Shown: positions 26,397 to 36,527, counted from the first letter of the stretch. The stretch is DNA of 64,000 nucleotides from JBHENC01 sp046262295 (GCA_046262295.1 JBHENC010000011.1:62001-126000); one strand, 5' to 3'. The notes: generated by a model from the letters alone, not told the origin. Program-made: numbers and translations.

Positions 26397-27773
26397 TTAG
26401 AGATATATCACGTGCGCTGTGCGCCAGATGCCTGCCGGAATCGAACCGGGCGCGGCGGTCGTCAGTAGTATGCTGTAATTACGGTCGGCGATTATGGAAG
26501 CCGCTGCGTCGCTGCTCTGAAAAGACTCGGGAATTGTTAGGCTCTCATCATTCGCTGTCGCCTTCGTAAACATAGGTTCGGTGAGGGCGAGACGTTTCAG
26601 GCAATCGTAAAGATGCTCGCGGCCTTTGCCGTAAGAACCCGTCTCATCGCCGAGCGCCAGCCGCACCTCCGCGTGTTCATCCACGAAATGCGCGACAAGC
26701 GAAGCGGCGAGCGTCACGCCCTTCTCGAATCGCTCGCTGAAATCCTTTGCATCATCATCTCTGGCTGCGCGCGTATCGAGCGCAATGGTCACGCGGCGTT
26801 CGTCCTCCACCATAAATTCACGCACGACGAGACGGCTGGAACGCGCCGTCGCTTTCCAATCAATGTGGCGCAGATCATCCTGCGGCTGATATTCGCGCAG
26901 GGAAAGAAGATCATGCCCTGCGCCGCGTCGTGCGGAAGTTCTGCGTCCGGCGTTCATCGGTAAGAGGTGTAGTTCGTCGCCGATGGCTTCGAGTTTCGGA
27001 TAGACGATCAAATCAACATTGCGTGCGCGCAGGCGTGTGCGGCGACGAAAAAAGCCGAACGGAAAGCGCGTCGAAAGCTCGAAGCCCGTGATGAGCACGT
27101 GGCCGCGTTTCGGAAACAATTGCAAGACGTGCTGCTCTGCCGCCGCACGTCTGGGCACATACGTAAAATGCGCGAGCGCACGTTTGACGAATTTTTGCCG
27201 CTCATGCCAGTTGTTCGGTTTTGATTTAACGACGGGGCTGCGCGCTTCAACCAACACGGAGAGCGACGGCAGAAGACGCTTCGTGTTGCGCAGGGTAACG
27301 ATGACAGGAGAGATTTCGCCCGCAAAAATATGATCGGGAAAACGCGCCGAAACAATCAGGTCGCGCAGGCTTGCGCGCGCCGCCACCCACGCCACGAAGA
27401 GCGCCGAAGCCAGCACCGAGAAGACTAAAAAGAGAAGGTTGTTGCCCGTGTTCCATGCGGCGAAGGCGACGATGGCGAAGACACCCAGAAAAATCAAACC
27501 GCCGCCCGTAATCGCAAACGGAAAATCAATATCCGCGACTTCGGCGCGCGCCGAACGTGCGAGCGGCGGCACGACGAGCACTAAGATTAGGGCAACGAAA
27601 GCGAGCGAGGCGATGGACGCGAGACCGGCGAGCGAAGCATCTGCAGCGCGACGCGCGAGCATGGCAATAATCGCGGAGACTAATCCGCAGAGAACCAGCA
27701 GTGTGCCGAGTATCGCATTGCGCCACGCCTTAAATTCGCGCAACTCCGGCGGAAGCTTTTCCCTGAAAGACAT
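26397..27773 (-). CDS. DUF58 domain protein
   Basis: The 458-residue protein has two pairs of hydrophobic helices in the first 135 residues (ILGTLLVLCGLVSAIIAML and FLVFSVLASALFVAWVAA among them), then the DUF58 region with YQPQDDLRHIDWKATARSS, followed by a VWA-like part (RRVTIALDTRAARDDD). It is encoded just after a MoxR ATPase, the usual MoxR-DUF58 pair. The MoxR system is thought to act as a chaperone for assembling or activating membrane or VWA proteins. It is a membrane-anchored cytoplasmic component. Confidence 0.88.
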   Translation of the reverse strand: MSFREKLPPELREFKAWRNAILGTLLVLCGLVSAIIAMLARRAADASLAGLASIASLAFVALILVLVVPPLARSARAEVADIDFPFAITGGGLIFLGVFAIVAFAAWNTGNNLLFLVFSVLASALFVAWVAARASLRDLIVSARFPDHIFAGEISPVIVTLRNTKRLLPSLSVLVEARSPVVKSKPNNWHERQKFVKRALAHFTYVPRRAAAEQHVLQLFPKRGHVLITGFELSTRFPFGFFRRRTRLRARNVDLIVYPKLEAIGDELHLLPMNAGRRTSARRGAGHDLLSLREYQPQDDLRHIDWKATARSSRLVVREFMVEDERRVTIALDTRAARDDDAKDFSERFEKGVTLAASLVAHFVDEHAEVRLALGDETGSYGKGREHLYDCLKRLALTEPMFTKATANDESLTIPESFQSSDAAASIIADRNYSILLTTAAPGSIPAGIWRTAHVIYL

Positions 27774-27841
27774 ATAACAGATGCGCCCGTCAAAAAATCC
27801 GGCGCGCGTCGCTCAAGCAATGTTTCATTCAAAACACTCGC

Positions 27842-28870
27842 TTACAAAGGCACGCTGATCGTCTTCATGATCTCTTCGAGTACGGCTTCGGCCTCTTCGC
27901 TTCGCCGCAGATGTGAAGAGAAGCGCGAGCTGACGACGAGGCGATGCGCGAAGACAGGAAGAACGAGCCGTTTGATATCATCCGGCACGCAGTAATCACG
28001 ATTTTCCGTGACGGCCAGAGCCTGCGCCGCGCGAAACAGCGCGAGCGTCCCGCGCGGGCTGATGCCCAGATCGAGCATCTCCGAATCGCGCGTCGCCGCA
28101 ACGATCCGCATCAAATAATCAACCAGTGCATCGTCAACCGTGACTTCCGCCGCGCTGCGTTGCAACTCCACAACATCCGCGCCCGTCATCACAGGTTGAA
28201 GCTCTTCGAGCGGCTCGAATAGAGTGCGGTCACGCAGGATTTGCTTTTCGTCTTCAACGCCCGGATAGCCGACGCGCAGCCGTAGCATAAAACGATCAAG
28301 TTGCGATTCGGGCAAAGGATATGTGCCGTGATGCTCAATCGGGTTCTGCGTTGCGACGACGATAAACGGCGCGGGCAGTTTGCGCGTCGTGCCTTCAACG
28401 GTCACGTGTCCTTCGGCCATCGCTTCCAGCAGCGCGGACTGCGTTTTCGGCGTCGTGCGATTAATTTCATCCGCGAGCACGACGTTGGCGAAGACAGGCC
28501 CCGGCTTCCATTCAAACTCGCCCGTGCGTTGATTGTAGATTGATAATCCGATGACATCCGAAGGCAGCAAATCGGAAGTAAACTGTATGCGTTGAAAAAC
28601 ACAATCGAGCGAGCGCGCCAGCGCCTGTGCGAGCGTGGTCTTGCCGACGCCCGGCACGTCTTCGATCAATAAGTGTCCGCCCGCCAGCAGACCGACGAGC
28701 ACGAGGCGCACGGTTTCGGGCTTGCCCTTTATGACGGTCTCAATCGCGGCTTGCAGCCGCCGAACATTTTCGCCCGTTGCAATGGTGAGTGCTTCCGCTT
28801 GCCTGTCCGCTCTGTGTAGTTGTCGCATCAATTGATCTCTGGCTTCGTGTATCTCACGTCTATTGTACAT
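27842..28870 (-). CDS. MoxR-type AAA ATPase
   Basis: The 342-residue protein has Walker A in EDVPGVGKTTLAQALAR, Walker B in VVLADEINRTTPKTQSALLEAM, sensor 1 in FIVVATQNPIEHHGTYPLPE and the RxxQ-containing DRFMLRL region. It is a MoxR ATPase paired with the DUF58 protein, working as a chaperone or disassembly motor on a membrane target. It starts at 28870; the divergent region to the pilin gene (28871-29042) holds both promoters. Confidence 0.93.
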   Translation of the reverse strand: MYNRREIHEARDQLMRQLHRADRQAEALTIATGENVRRLQAAIETVIKGKPETVRLVLVGLLAGGHLLIEDVPGVGKTTLAQALARSLDCVFQRIQFTSDLLPSDVIGLSIYNQRTGEFEWKPGPVFANVVLADEINRTTPKTQSALLEAMAEGHVTVEGTTRKLPAPFIVVATQNPIEHHGTYPLPESQLDRFMLRLRVGYPGVEDEKQILRDRTLFEPLEELQPVMTGADVVELQRSAAEVTVDDALVDYLMRIVAATRDSEMLDLGISPRGTLALFRAAQALAVTENRDYCVPDDIKRLVLPVFAHRLVVSSRFSSHLRRSEEAEAVLEEIMKTISVPL

Positions 28871-29042
28871 ATTCGCGCCGTGCGTCGCACCTTTTCAAGC
28901 TAATCCGGCGGATGACGCGAACGGCCTGCGTATTGTAGTATAAGAGTTTGCCGGAAAAGAGGTTGGCGGTCTTTATAAGAGTGGATAAGTTTCGGGAACC
29001 GCAGGCCGTCCGGCTCGTGCAATCATTTCGGAGGAGATGTGT

Positions 29043-29522
29043 ATGCAACACGCCAGAAGACAACACACGCGCGCGCGCGGCTTTTCGCTGATCGAACTCT
29101 TGATCGTCGTCGCCATCATCGGCATCCTGATCGCCATCATCGTTCCGGCCTATAATAAGACGATTCAAAAGGCGAATGAAACCAACGCCATCGGCGCGCT
29201 CCGCACCATTCAGAGCGAGCAGGCCAAGTTTGCGATGGACAAAAAAGGCAGCTACGGAACATTTGAAGAATTAATCAAAGCGGGCTACTTAGACCCCAGC
29301 TACGCGGGCGAAGAACCCGTCGTGCGCGGTTATATCTTCAAAATGAAAGTCACACCGAGAGGCTCCGGCAGCCAGATAGCGACATGGTCTGTCAACGCCG
29401 ACCCGCAGCAGGCCGACGGCGTCAACGCGACCGGCAAACGCCATTTCTACGCCGGATCGGATGTCGGCGGCATTCGCGTCAACAGCGAACAACCGGCCAC
29501 ATCAAACGACGAACCGCTCTAA
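29043..29522 (+). CDS. Type IV pilin-like protein
   Basis: The 159-residue protein has a short basic leader and a prepilin site G-FSLIELLIVVAIIGILIAII, with Phe+1 and Glu+5, so it is cleaved and N-methylated by the prepilin peptidase. The C-terminal domain is about 130 residues. The ATG at 29043 is preferred over 29037, because the GGAGGAG site ends directly at 29036 and leaves no spacer for the earlier one. It stands alone, so it may be a minor pilin or a pseudopilin. Confidence 0.85.
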   Translation: MQHARRQHTRARGFSLIELLIVVAIIGILIAIIVPAYNKTIQKANETNAIGALRTIQSEQAKFAMDKKGSYGTFEELIKAGYLDPSYAGEEPVVRGYIFKMKVTPRGSGSQIATWSVNADPQQADGVNATGKRHFYAGSDVGGIRVNSEQPATSNDEPL

Positions 29523-29613
29523 AGCGAGCAGTTCGAGCAAGGCATCAGTTGATACCACGCTTGACGCTTCGCGCTGCGCCTTGTTAGCATAACGCTTCTT
29601 TTTAATCGTCTTT

Positions 29614-29688
29614 GCCCGCTTAGCTCAGTGGTAGAGCACTCGCTTCACACGCGATAGGTCAGAAGTTCAAGTCTTCTAGCGGGCACCA
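29614..29688 (+). tRNA. tRNA-Val (anticodon CAC)
   Basis: A 7-bp acceptor stem (GCCCGCT with AGCGGGC), a D arm AGCTCAGTGGTAGAGC, an anticodon loop TTCACAC that gives anticodon CAC (reads GUG), a T loop GTTCAAGTC, and an encoded CCA end at 29686-29688. All four arms can be drawn. Confidence 0.93.
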
Positions 29689-29705
29689 ACATTTTCAGCC
29701 AAAAG

Positions 29706-29734
29706 AAAAAGCAGCCCTAACGCGGCTGCTTTTT
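29706..29734 (+). terminator. Intrinsic terminator after tRNA-Val
   Basis: A perfect inverted repeat AAAAAGCAGCC / GGCTGCTTTTT with a seven-base loop, ending in five or more T. Its A/T flanks allow it to stop transcription in both directions. Confidence 0.8.
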
Positions 29735-29847
29735 GTGTGTCCATTCGGAATATTGTTTGAGAACTGTTTGGAAGCGCGGGCTTCGGATGGGTTTCGTTGG
29801 ACGATCCTTTATCGGGAAAATTCTTAAATCGCCGGGCAGCCGCCACC

Positions 29848-30063
29848 TTAGGGTTTTTCTTTTTTGTGGTCTTCCCTTTTCCTGTCGTTCTGATCCCTGT
29901 CGGAAGGTGGCGGCCCCTGTTTTGGGGAGACCACGACCTTCGGCGGCGGGTCTTTCGGCGGCAGTTTTTGCTCGTCTCTGCCTCTGCCCTGCGCAAATGC
30001 GCCGACGGCCACCATGCAGAGCATCGCGGCGGCAACCAGCATTCGCTTCATATCGGTCATCAT
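29848..30063 (-). CDS. Small secreted Pro/charged-rich protein
   Basis: The 71-residue protein has a signal peptide (MLVAAAMLCMVAVGAFAQG) and a mature part of about 50 residues made of Lys, Pro, Asp, Arg and Glu (KDPPPKVVVSPKQGPPP). GAGGAG lies about eight bases before the ATG at 30063; ATGs at 30060 and 30051 are alternatives. It is likely an exported, unstructured peptide. No family is recognised. Confidence 0.6.
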   Translation of the reverse strand: MMTDMKRMLVAAAMLCMVAVGAFAQGRGRDEQKLPPKDPPPKVVVSPKQGPPPSDRDQNDRKREDHKKEKP

Positions 30064-30296
30064 CTTAAATTCTCCTCATGTTGGCAATTCACATGAGCGC
30101 GCATGGGAAGGAGAAGAGACGCGCCGTCTGCGGCGTTTAATTCAGCAATATCAATGCCACGCTCGCCCGCGCTCCATCCCGGTGCATTTACCGTCTAAAG
30201 CTACCTTCGCAATCAACCCGGCGCACGCTTTCCGATGCTTTCCGCACCGTATCGTGCATTATAAATGCCGAGTAATCAAGCCTTTTCGGTTGCACC

Positions 30297-32573
30297 TCAG
30301 CGCGTCACGCCGATTCGCAAACTGCCGACGTTTCCGTTCGCATCGAAAGCGCGCAACGAAATCGTGTGGTCGCCCGCGCCCGCGAGCGGCAGGTCGAGCG
30401 TGTAGCGTTCGCGCGCGCTGTCGGCCAATCCATCTTCGGGAAAGACCGCGCGCCATGCGCCGCCGTCAACACTCACATCCGCGCGCCTGACCATGCCGGA
30501 AGCATCCTCTACATCGAAGGCCACGCGCGCACTGTCACCTGTCACGCGCGCATCTCCCACGCGGCGCACAACCGGCGGCGTGTTGTCCAGATCGAGCGGT
30601 TCGCTGGTGCGTTCGCCCGTCAAAGCCTGTCCCGCAGGATTGTCCGGCGCATCGGAAGCGATGATTTTGAACACGTAGCGCCCGTCGGCGAGCGCCGCGC
30701 CGTCCACCGTGTAAAAATTGTCGCGCAACTTGTCTTTCAGTAAGCGAAACGAATTCTCGTTCAACGCGCGATAGTAAATAGAGTATTCCAGCGTGTCGCC
30801 GTTGCGGTCTTCCGCCTGCCATTGCAGCGAGCGCGCACCGCGCTGAAAAAGGCGACGCGGCGGAACCTGCACGACCGGAGAAAAGAGCGACGGATCAAGC
30901 CCGGAAGATTCGACGTTCGGATCAACTTGAACCAGAATCGCCGGTTGCAAACCGACGCCAACGGGCAAAGCCGTGATCGAAACCAACTCCGGCGCGACAT
31001 TGCGCGGCAGATACGCGAGGCTCACGCCTTCGACGCGCGCGTTTGCATTTTCAGTAACGGCGTGTGTAACAGCCGATCCTGCGGCAATTGCAGGAAGGCG
31101 GCGCAGGGTAGCGCGCCATTGAATAAAACGCGCACGCGGGCTGGTAATCTGCGCGCCTGAAGAGTCGGTGTAAGGCGCACTCCAATCGCTCCACGTCGCA
31201 TCCGGGCGCTCCGTGTTTCCGCTGCGCGTTTGCAATTGCGCGAGTCCGCTTCCGCGCCACCAGATGCGTCCCCAAGTGGCGACGAGTTTGGCATCACGGA
31301 CAGGCGATTCGTATGTGCCCTCATTTGTCTTTTCGGAATTGAAGCGAAATAATTTTCCGGCGTTGCTGGAGGCCGCAAACAGATCGCCGCCGCGCGCGGC
31401 GAACGCGGAAATCTGCCCTTCTGTGGATTGCAACAGAAGCGTGCTGCGCCCGTCGTACGTCACCGAATAGATGCGCCCTTTGTCGGACGTGCCGATCAGA
31501 ACATTATTCGTTTGCGGCGCAACGGCGATAGCGAAGGCCGTGACCGAGTTTGAGTTCCACAAAACATCCGTGCCGCCATCCGGCTGAATGCGATAGACGG
31601 CGCTGCGCGAGTTTGATAGATCGTTACGACTCGCACGCGCGCCCGCAGGCTGAAACTGCGCCGTCGCGCCGCTCTCGTCCGTTGCCGTGATAACGGCGGT
31701 CGCGGTCACGGAACCATCCGTTGATGAGACGGAAGGATTGGCGGAAGACGTGGACGCGGCGGCGGGCGCACGCGAACTGGAGGCGGCATCGCTGAGCGCG
31801 AGCGCGTAGATTGATCCGTCGGGCGCGGGCGCGAGCGCGTGAATCTCGCGCAGCGAAGAATCATAAAGAGCAAAGGCTTTGCCGTCCGGCGCGATGCGTA
31901 ACACAAGCCCGCCCGGATCAGTGCCCGCGATCAAATCGCCCGTCGCGCTGACCGCAAGCGAAATGATATGCGTCTGGCTCGTGTCCAAAAGCAAAGAAGC
32001 TTCCGGCTTAGCATTGCCTGCGCGCACGCGGTACAGCTTGCCTTTGTCGCCCGTGCCGATGGCGAGCGATCCGTCCGGCAATGCGGCGAGCGACCAGATA
32101 TATTTTTCTTTCGGCTCGAAATAAACTTCGGCGCGATTCGTCGCGGCATCAATGCGATAAACTTTTCCGTCGGGCGATGTGCCCGCGTAAATCGCGCCGT
32201 CGCGCCCGATGGCGAGCGCGGTCACGTCCAGTTCCGGCGCGTCGTAAACGAGCGTGCCTTTGCCGTCCGGCGCGACGCGGTAAACGCGCCCGTCATGGCC
32301 TGTGCCCAGATAAATATTCCCTGCGGAATCCGCCGCGCTCGACCAGACGTAAGGCTGCTCGGTGTTAAAGACTTGCGCAAGGCGCGGCGCGAGCACCAGC
32401 GCGCCCGTGTCTGTGACGGAGACGCCGCGCGCCTCACCGCGCAAAATTTCCTCACGCGAATTTGTTTCCCAGATCACAGGCTCGCTCGCCAGAGCATGGG
32501 CGGAGAAGAAAGTTAAGGTGAAAAGAATGGCGATGAAATTGGCGGCGTGGTTCGTTAAATTTTTGATTGGCAT
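30297..32573 (-). CDS. Secreted beta-propeller protein with C-terminal Fn3-like part
   Basis: The 758-residue protein has a signal peptide (ANFIAILFTLTFFSAHALA) and then blades with the pattern NIYLGTGHDGRVYRV, AIYAGTSPDGKVYRID, SLAIGTGDKGKLYRV, LIAGTDPGGLVLRI and VLIGTSDKGRIYSVTYDG, each with G-T-D/S-x-G. A Ser/Ala-rich linker near 290 interrupts the propeller. The last 200 residues (VVRRVGDARVTGDSARVAFDVEDASGMV) look like immunoglobulin or Fn3-like folds. It would be a surface or periplasmic sensor scaffold; no ligand can be stated. It lies 40 bases after the ThiF-like gene. Confidence 0.75.
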   Translation of the reverse strand: MPIKNLTNHAANFIAILFTLTFFSAHALASEPVIWETNSREEILRGEARGVSVTDTGALVLAPRLAQVFNTEQPYVWSSAADSAGNIYLGTGHDGRVYRVAPDGKGTLVYDAPELDVTALAIGRDGAIYAGTSPDGKVYRIDAATNRAEVYFEPKEKYIWSLAALPDGSLAIGTGDKGKLYRVRAGNAKPEASLLLDTSQTHIISLAVSATGDLIAGTDPGGLVLRIAPDGKAFALYDSSLREIHALAPAPDGSIYALALSDAASSSRAPAAASTSSANPSVSSTDGSVTATAVITATDESGATAQFQPAGARASRNDLSNSRSAVYRIQPDGGTDVLWNSNSVTAFAIAVAPQTNNVLIGTSDKGRIYSVTYDGRSTLLLQSTEGQISAFAARGGDLFAASSNAGKLFRFNSEKTNEGTYESPVRDAKLVATWGRIWWRGSGLAQLQTRSGNTERPDATWSDWSAPYTDSSGAQITSPRARFIQWRATLRRLPAIAAGSAVTHAVTENANARVEGVSLAYLPRNVAPELVSITALPVGVGLQPAILVQVDPNVESSGLDPSLFSPVVQVPPRRLFQRGARSLQWQAEDRNGDTLEYSIYYRALNENSFRLLKDKLRDNFYTVDGAALADGRYVFKIIASDAPDNPAGQALTGERTSEPLDLDNTPPVVRRVGDARVTGDSARVAFDVEDASGMVRRADVSVDGGAWRAVFPEDGLADSARERYTLDLPLAGAGDHTISLRAFDANGNVGSLRIGVTR

Positions 32574-32613
32574 TAAATTGAAAGTCTAGTGTTGAGATAT
32601 CTGAAGGCCGCGT

Positions 32614-33633
32614 TTAGTGGCCGACGTATTTTGCATATAAAGAGCGCGCGACGGCGACATCGTCTGTGCCGCGTATGATGGCGCGCGCGTCTTGAAAAAC
32701 CGTCAACTCGTAATCGCCCGCGCGAAAGCGTAGTAGATATGCGTTGGAGTTTACTTCGGCAAGTTCGCTTAACCTGCCCGCGAGCGCCTTCAGATCAATA
32801 TGCACGGGTTTGGCGGGCGAAATCTGCACGGCATCGCGCCCGCATAACACCGCCGCGCCGTCAACCGTTTCGGCAGCGAGCGTTTCGTAAATATGACGCA
32901 CGCACGTCGGGCATTCTGCGGAAGGTTTACCGAGCGCGATGCGCCGCCACTCGTTGCGCCACACATCGAACTGCATCAGCGATTGGTGCAAAGCAGCGAT
33001 TCGATTCGTGAGCAGTTTCAGCGTTTCCGTTACCTGCACCGCGGCGACGACGCTGATGATCGGCATAATCACTCCGGCCGTGTCACACGTCGGAGCGGAA
33101 GCGGCGGGCGGCGCTTCTTCAAAGATACAGCGTAGGCACGGCGTCTCGTGCGGGCGCACGGTCATCGTCACACCGTAGGAGCCGACCGCCGCACCGTAAA
33201 CCCACGTCGTCGCGTGTTTGACGCACGCATCGTTAATCAAATAGCGCGTCGCAAAATTATCGGTTCCGTCAAGCACGACATCGCAACTCTTTATGAGGCG
33301 TTCGATGTTCGCGCGATTTACGTCAACGACTTCGGCTTCGGTTTCGATTTCGGAATTTATCGCAGCGATGCGGCTCGCACAGGCGACGGCTTTCGGTAAA
33401 CGATTGCGCGCATCGGCTTCCGTGAACATCGTTTGACGCTGAAGATTGGAGGCTTCCACAAAATCACGATCCACAATGCGCAGGCGTCCGACACCGGCGC
33501 GCGCGAGAGCTTCGGCTTGCGCCGAGCCGAGCGCGCCGCACCCGATAATCGCCACCCGCGCAGCCAGCAAACGCCGCTGCCCTTCCCTGCCGATGCCGTC
33601 GAATAAAATCTGTCGGCTGTAACGCTCGTTCAT
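32614..33633 (-). CDS. ThiF/MoeB-family adenylyltransferase
   Basis: The 339-residue protein starts NERYSRQILFDGIGREGQRR (the ThiF/MoeB/HesA opening), has VAIIGCGALGSAQAEALARAGVG (ATP/dinucleotide fold) and DNFATRYLINDACV, and CLRC plus CPTC pairs that bind zinc. It activates a sulfur-carrier protein by adenylation in thiamine or molybdopterin synthesis. The rhodanese domain is absent; instead there is a short domain of about 70 residues (VHIDLKALAGRLSEL). The ATG at 33633 is chosen because it opens the family signature. It lies downstream of cysK and aroDE in one direction, suggesting an operon with a cysteine synthase. Confidence 0.85.
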   Translation of the reverse strand: MNERYSRQILFDGIGREGQRRLLAARVAIIGCGALGSAQAEALARAGVGRLRIVDRDFVEASNLQRQTMFTEADARNRLPKAVACASRIAAINSEIETEAEVVDVNRANIERLIKSCDVVLDGTDNFATRYLINDACVKHATTWVYGAAVGSYGVTMTVRPHETPCLRCIFEEAPPAASAPTCDTAGVIMPIISVVAAVQVTETLKLLTNRIAALHQSLMQFDVWRNEWRRIALGKPSAECPTCVRHIYETLAAETVDGAAVLCGRDAVQISPAKPVHIDLKALAGRLSELAEVNSNAYLLRFRAGDYELTVFQDARAIIRGTDDVAVARSLYAKYVGH

Positions 33634-33707
33634 ATGTTTTGAGATGTCGGATGTCAGATGTTGGATGCTAGGGAATAATTCATGACGTGATTGACTGCGT
33701 GCGGCAT

Positions 33708-35258
33708 CTAAAATTTGGGATTCGACAACTTTCTTTCTGCGGCTTCGCGCATCACGTCGAAGGGCGCGTCCGCGTTCGTCCATAACTCGAACTGCGCGGC
33801 GGCCTGATGCACAAGCATCGAAAGTCCGCCGATGACTTCGCACCCGGCGATGCGCGCTTCACGCAGGAATCGCGTCTCGAAGGGATTGTAAACCAGATCG
33901 TAAACGAGACGCGCGCCATGAAGCTGATTGGCAAGGGCTGGCGTTTCATTCTCGAGTGTTCCGCGCGTGCCGAGCGGCGTCGTGTTGATGACAACATCGA
34001 AGCCGCAAAGATCAGCGTCGGCAAGTTGTTCGCATCGCGCATCGAACTTTTCGGCAAGCTCGCCCGCGCGTGTTTGATTGCGTGCGAATAAAGTTACGTT
34101 GGCACAGGCCTGTTTCAAACTCCAGAGCGCACTGCGTGCCGCGCCGCCCGCGCCGAGAATGGCACAACGCGCGTTATGCAAATCGCTCACTCTGTTTTTC
34201 AGCGGCGCGAGGAAAGCAGCGGCATCCGTGTTGTAACCGTGAAGCTCGTCGCGCGCGACGACGATGGTGTTGACGGCTCCGATCTCGCGCGCAACGGGTT
34301 CGATCCAATCCAGATGCGGCATGACGGCGCTTTTGTGCGGCGCGGTCACGCTCAAGCCGCGCACATTCCATTTGATCTCGCGCGTGCGCGGATGAATCAT
34401 GCGCCGCATGAACTCGCCCGCGTTGCGTGTCTCAAAGGGAATGTAAACCGCATTCATTCCGCGCGCCGCGAACGCCGCGTCGTGCATCTGCGGCGAGACG
34501 GAATGAGCAACCGGAGAACCGATAAGACCCGTGATCTGCGTCTGCTCGTTCAACTGGTCAACTCTGTAAAGCTCTCGCAAATCTTTCGCGCTGATCTGTC
34601 CGGGCGCGGTCGTGTGCGCTTCGTCAAGTGCAACGTAGGTGAGAAACGCGCCGCGTGAAGGCGCGAGAATGCGCGTGGCGATTCCGGCTTCGCCCATCGC
34701 AATCGCAATCATCTCGCGCTGCTCAAGACGCGCGCGTTCGAGCAGTTGGAAGACGATGAGGCAATCAATCGCATCATCGGCTTGCACCGCAATCTTCAGC
34801 ACACGCGCGGGAGTCGCCGCCATGCGCGTATAAATTTCTTCAAGGTCTGCGGGAACACGCGCGAAGTCGTGATGCGAACAGATAATGCGGCTCCAATCAA
34901 ACGAAGGATCAAGGTGCGCGTCGTCCTTCAAAGCGAGTGCGAGATCAAGCTCGATGTCGGCGAAAGTTTCGGCGGCGAGCTTCTGATGCGAAGAATGAAA
35001 GGCATATCGCGTCACGTAATCGAGCGCGCGTTTTCCACCCTGTTCGAGAGGCCGCAGCGTGAGTATGAAAGAACGTCCGCCTTTCAGCCATGCGCTTATC
35101 GCGCGCGCAGCTTTCTCAAATTCGTTCTGCTCAAGGCAATCCAGACGAAGTTCGATGATGTCTGCGACTTCGGCGGCGCGTTCAATCATCTTCGAGATGT
35201 CGCGTGCGTGCGTGACGCAGATGGGGATGCAGATGCGCGCGGAATTAGATTCATTCAT
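33708..35258 (-). CDS. aroDE: Bifunctional 3-dehydroquinate dehydratase / shikimate dehydrogenase
   Basis: The 516-residue fusion carries two steps of aromatic amino-acid synthesis. Residues 1-220 are type I dehydroquinate dehydratase: ELRLDCLEQNEF, SRIICSHHDFARVP with the catalytic His and VLKIAVQADD with the Schiff-base Lys. Residues 240-516 are shikimate dehydrogenase: SVSPQMHDAAF, VTAPHKSAVM (catalytic Lys), AVNTIV, YNTDAAAF, GAGGAARSAL (NADP fold), NTTPLGT, and GGLSMLVHQAAAQFELWT. The ATG at 35258 begins the conserved region; an upstream in-frame start at 35312 is possible. Such fusions are known in plants and some bacteria. Confidence 0.93.
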   Translation of the reverse strand: MNESNSARICIPICVTHARDISKMIERAAEVADIIELRLDCLEQNEFEKAARAISAWLKGGRSFILTLRPLEQGGKRALDYVTRYAFHSSHQKLAAETFADIELDLALALKDDAHLDPSFDWSRIICSHHDFARVPADLEEIYTRMAATPARVLKIAVQADDAIDCLIVFQLLERARLEQREMIAIAMGEAGIATRILAPSRGAFLTYVALDEAHTTAPGQISAKDLRELYRVDQLNEQTQITGLIGSPVAHSVSPQMHDAAFAARGMNAVYIPFETRNAGEFMRRMIHPRTREIKWNVRGLSVTAPHKSAVMPHLDWIEPVAREIGAVNTIVVARDELHGYNTDAAAFLAPLKNRVSDLHNARCAILGAGGAARSALWSLKQACANVTLFARNQTRAGELAEKFDARCEQLADADLCGFDVVINTTPLGTRGTLENETPALANQLHGARLVYDLVYNPFETRFLREARIAGCEVIGGLSMLVHQAAAQFELWTNADAPFDVMREAAERKLSNPKF

Positions 35259-35395
35259 CGAAGACGTTGCGGGGCGATGCGCGAGTTCTGTGGTTTCAGG
35301 CAAACGGCGCATCGCCCCGTGTTACAACTAAAAGTCAACGACCCAAAGCGCGCACGGATCGCGGCGCGTTTCGCGTTTCATAAATCGATTCGCTA

Positions 35396-36334
35396 CTACT
35401 CTGTTTGAAAAAGTTCGTGCGACAAATAACGTTCGCCGAAATCGCAGATGATCGAGACGACACGCTTGCCCGCCCCCAGTTCGCGCGCCACTTCGCGCGC
35501 CGCCCACGTGATCGCGCCTGAAGAGATGCCGCAAAAGATTCCTTCTTCGCGCGCCAGCCGGCGCGCCATTTCCAGCGAGTCGTTGTAATCCGCGCGGATG
35601 ACTTGATCCACCACCGAGGCGTCGTAGTTGCGCGGCACAAAGCCCGCGCCGATGCCCTGAATTTTATTGGGGCCGGGTTCGCCGCCGGACAAGACGGGCG
35701 ACGACACGGGTTCGACGGCAACGATACGCACGCCGCCGACGCGCTCCTTCAAGACGTGGCCGACGCCGTTGATCGTGCCGCCCGTGCCAACGCCCGCGAC
35801 GAAAGCATCTATGCGCCCGTCCGTGTCTTCGAAAATCTCTTCGGCGGTCGTGCGGCGATGAATTTCAGGATTCGCAGGGTTATCGAACTGCGAGAGCGCG
35901 TAGCTGTTCGGCGTTTCTTCGGCAACGTCGGCGGCCTTTTTGATCGCGCCCTTCATGCCTTCCGCGCCGGGCGTAAGCACGATCTGTGCGCCGAGCGATG
36001 CAAGCACGCGGCGACGCTCCGCCGTCACGGAATCCGGCATCGTAACGATTAGTTTGTAGCCCTTGACGGCGGCGGCGAAAGCGAGCGCGATGCCTGTGTT
36101 ACCGGAAGTGGGTTCGATCAATGTCGTTTCGCCCGCTTTAATATAGCCCGCGCGTTCGGCGGCTTCGATCATCGCCGCACCGATGCGGTCTTTAACCGAG
36201 TCCATAGGGTTCTGCGATTCCAGCTTGGCAATCATCTCCGCAGAGTTCGGGTACGCGATACGATTCAAGCGCACAAGCGGCGTGTAGCCGATCAACTCCA
36301 GCATATTATTCGCAATCTTCGGTCTTTGGGGCAT
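35396..36334 (-). CDS. cysK: Cysteine synthase A
   Basis: The 312-residue enzyme makes cysteine from O-acetylserine and sulfide with PLP. It has the ESQNPMDSVKDRIG segment with the PLP lysine (most members have NPAGSVKDR), the TSGNTG loop, VAGVGTGGTINGVG and FCGISSGA near the end. Length is normal. It heads a minus-strand run with aroDE and the ThiF-like gene. No riboswitch is visible in the 263 bp upstream of it, which also hold the terminator of the next gene. Confidence 0.93.
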   Translation of the reverse strand: MPQRPKIANNMLELIGYTPLVRLNRIAYPNSAEMIAKLESQNPMDSVKDRIGAAMIEAAERAGYIKAGETTLIEPTSGNTGIALAFAAAVKGYKLIVTMPDSVTAERRRVLASLGAQIVLTPGAEGMKGAIKKAADVAEETPNSYALSQFDNPANPEIHRRTTAEEIFEDTDGRIDAFVAGVGTGGTINGVGHVLKERVGGVRIVAVEPVSSPVLSGGEPGPNKIQGIGAGFVPRNYDASVVDQVIRADYNDSLEMARRLAREEGIFCGISSGAITWAAREVARELGAGKRVVSIICDFGERYLSHELFQTE

Positions 36335-36527
36335 AACAGAATCCTTTCATATATGAAGCCGACGAAATAGAGTTATCCGAATTTCAGAAAACTATACAGC
36401 GGCATCGGCAGGCGCGCAAGAAGACCTATGAGATTTCCATAACAGAAACTTGTGCAAGGCAATTGTTGGGAATTTTTCATTTTCAATTACACCATAAATT
36501 GAGAATTCCCGTGTCGGCGCGCTCAGG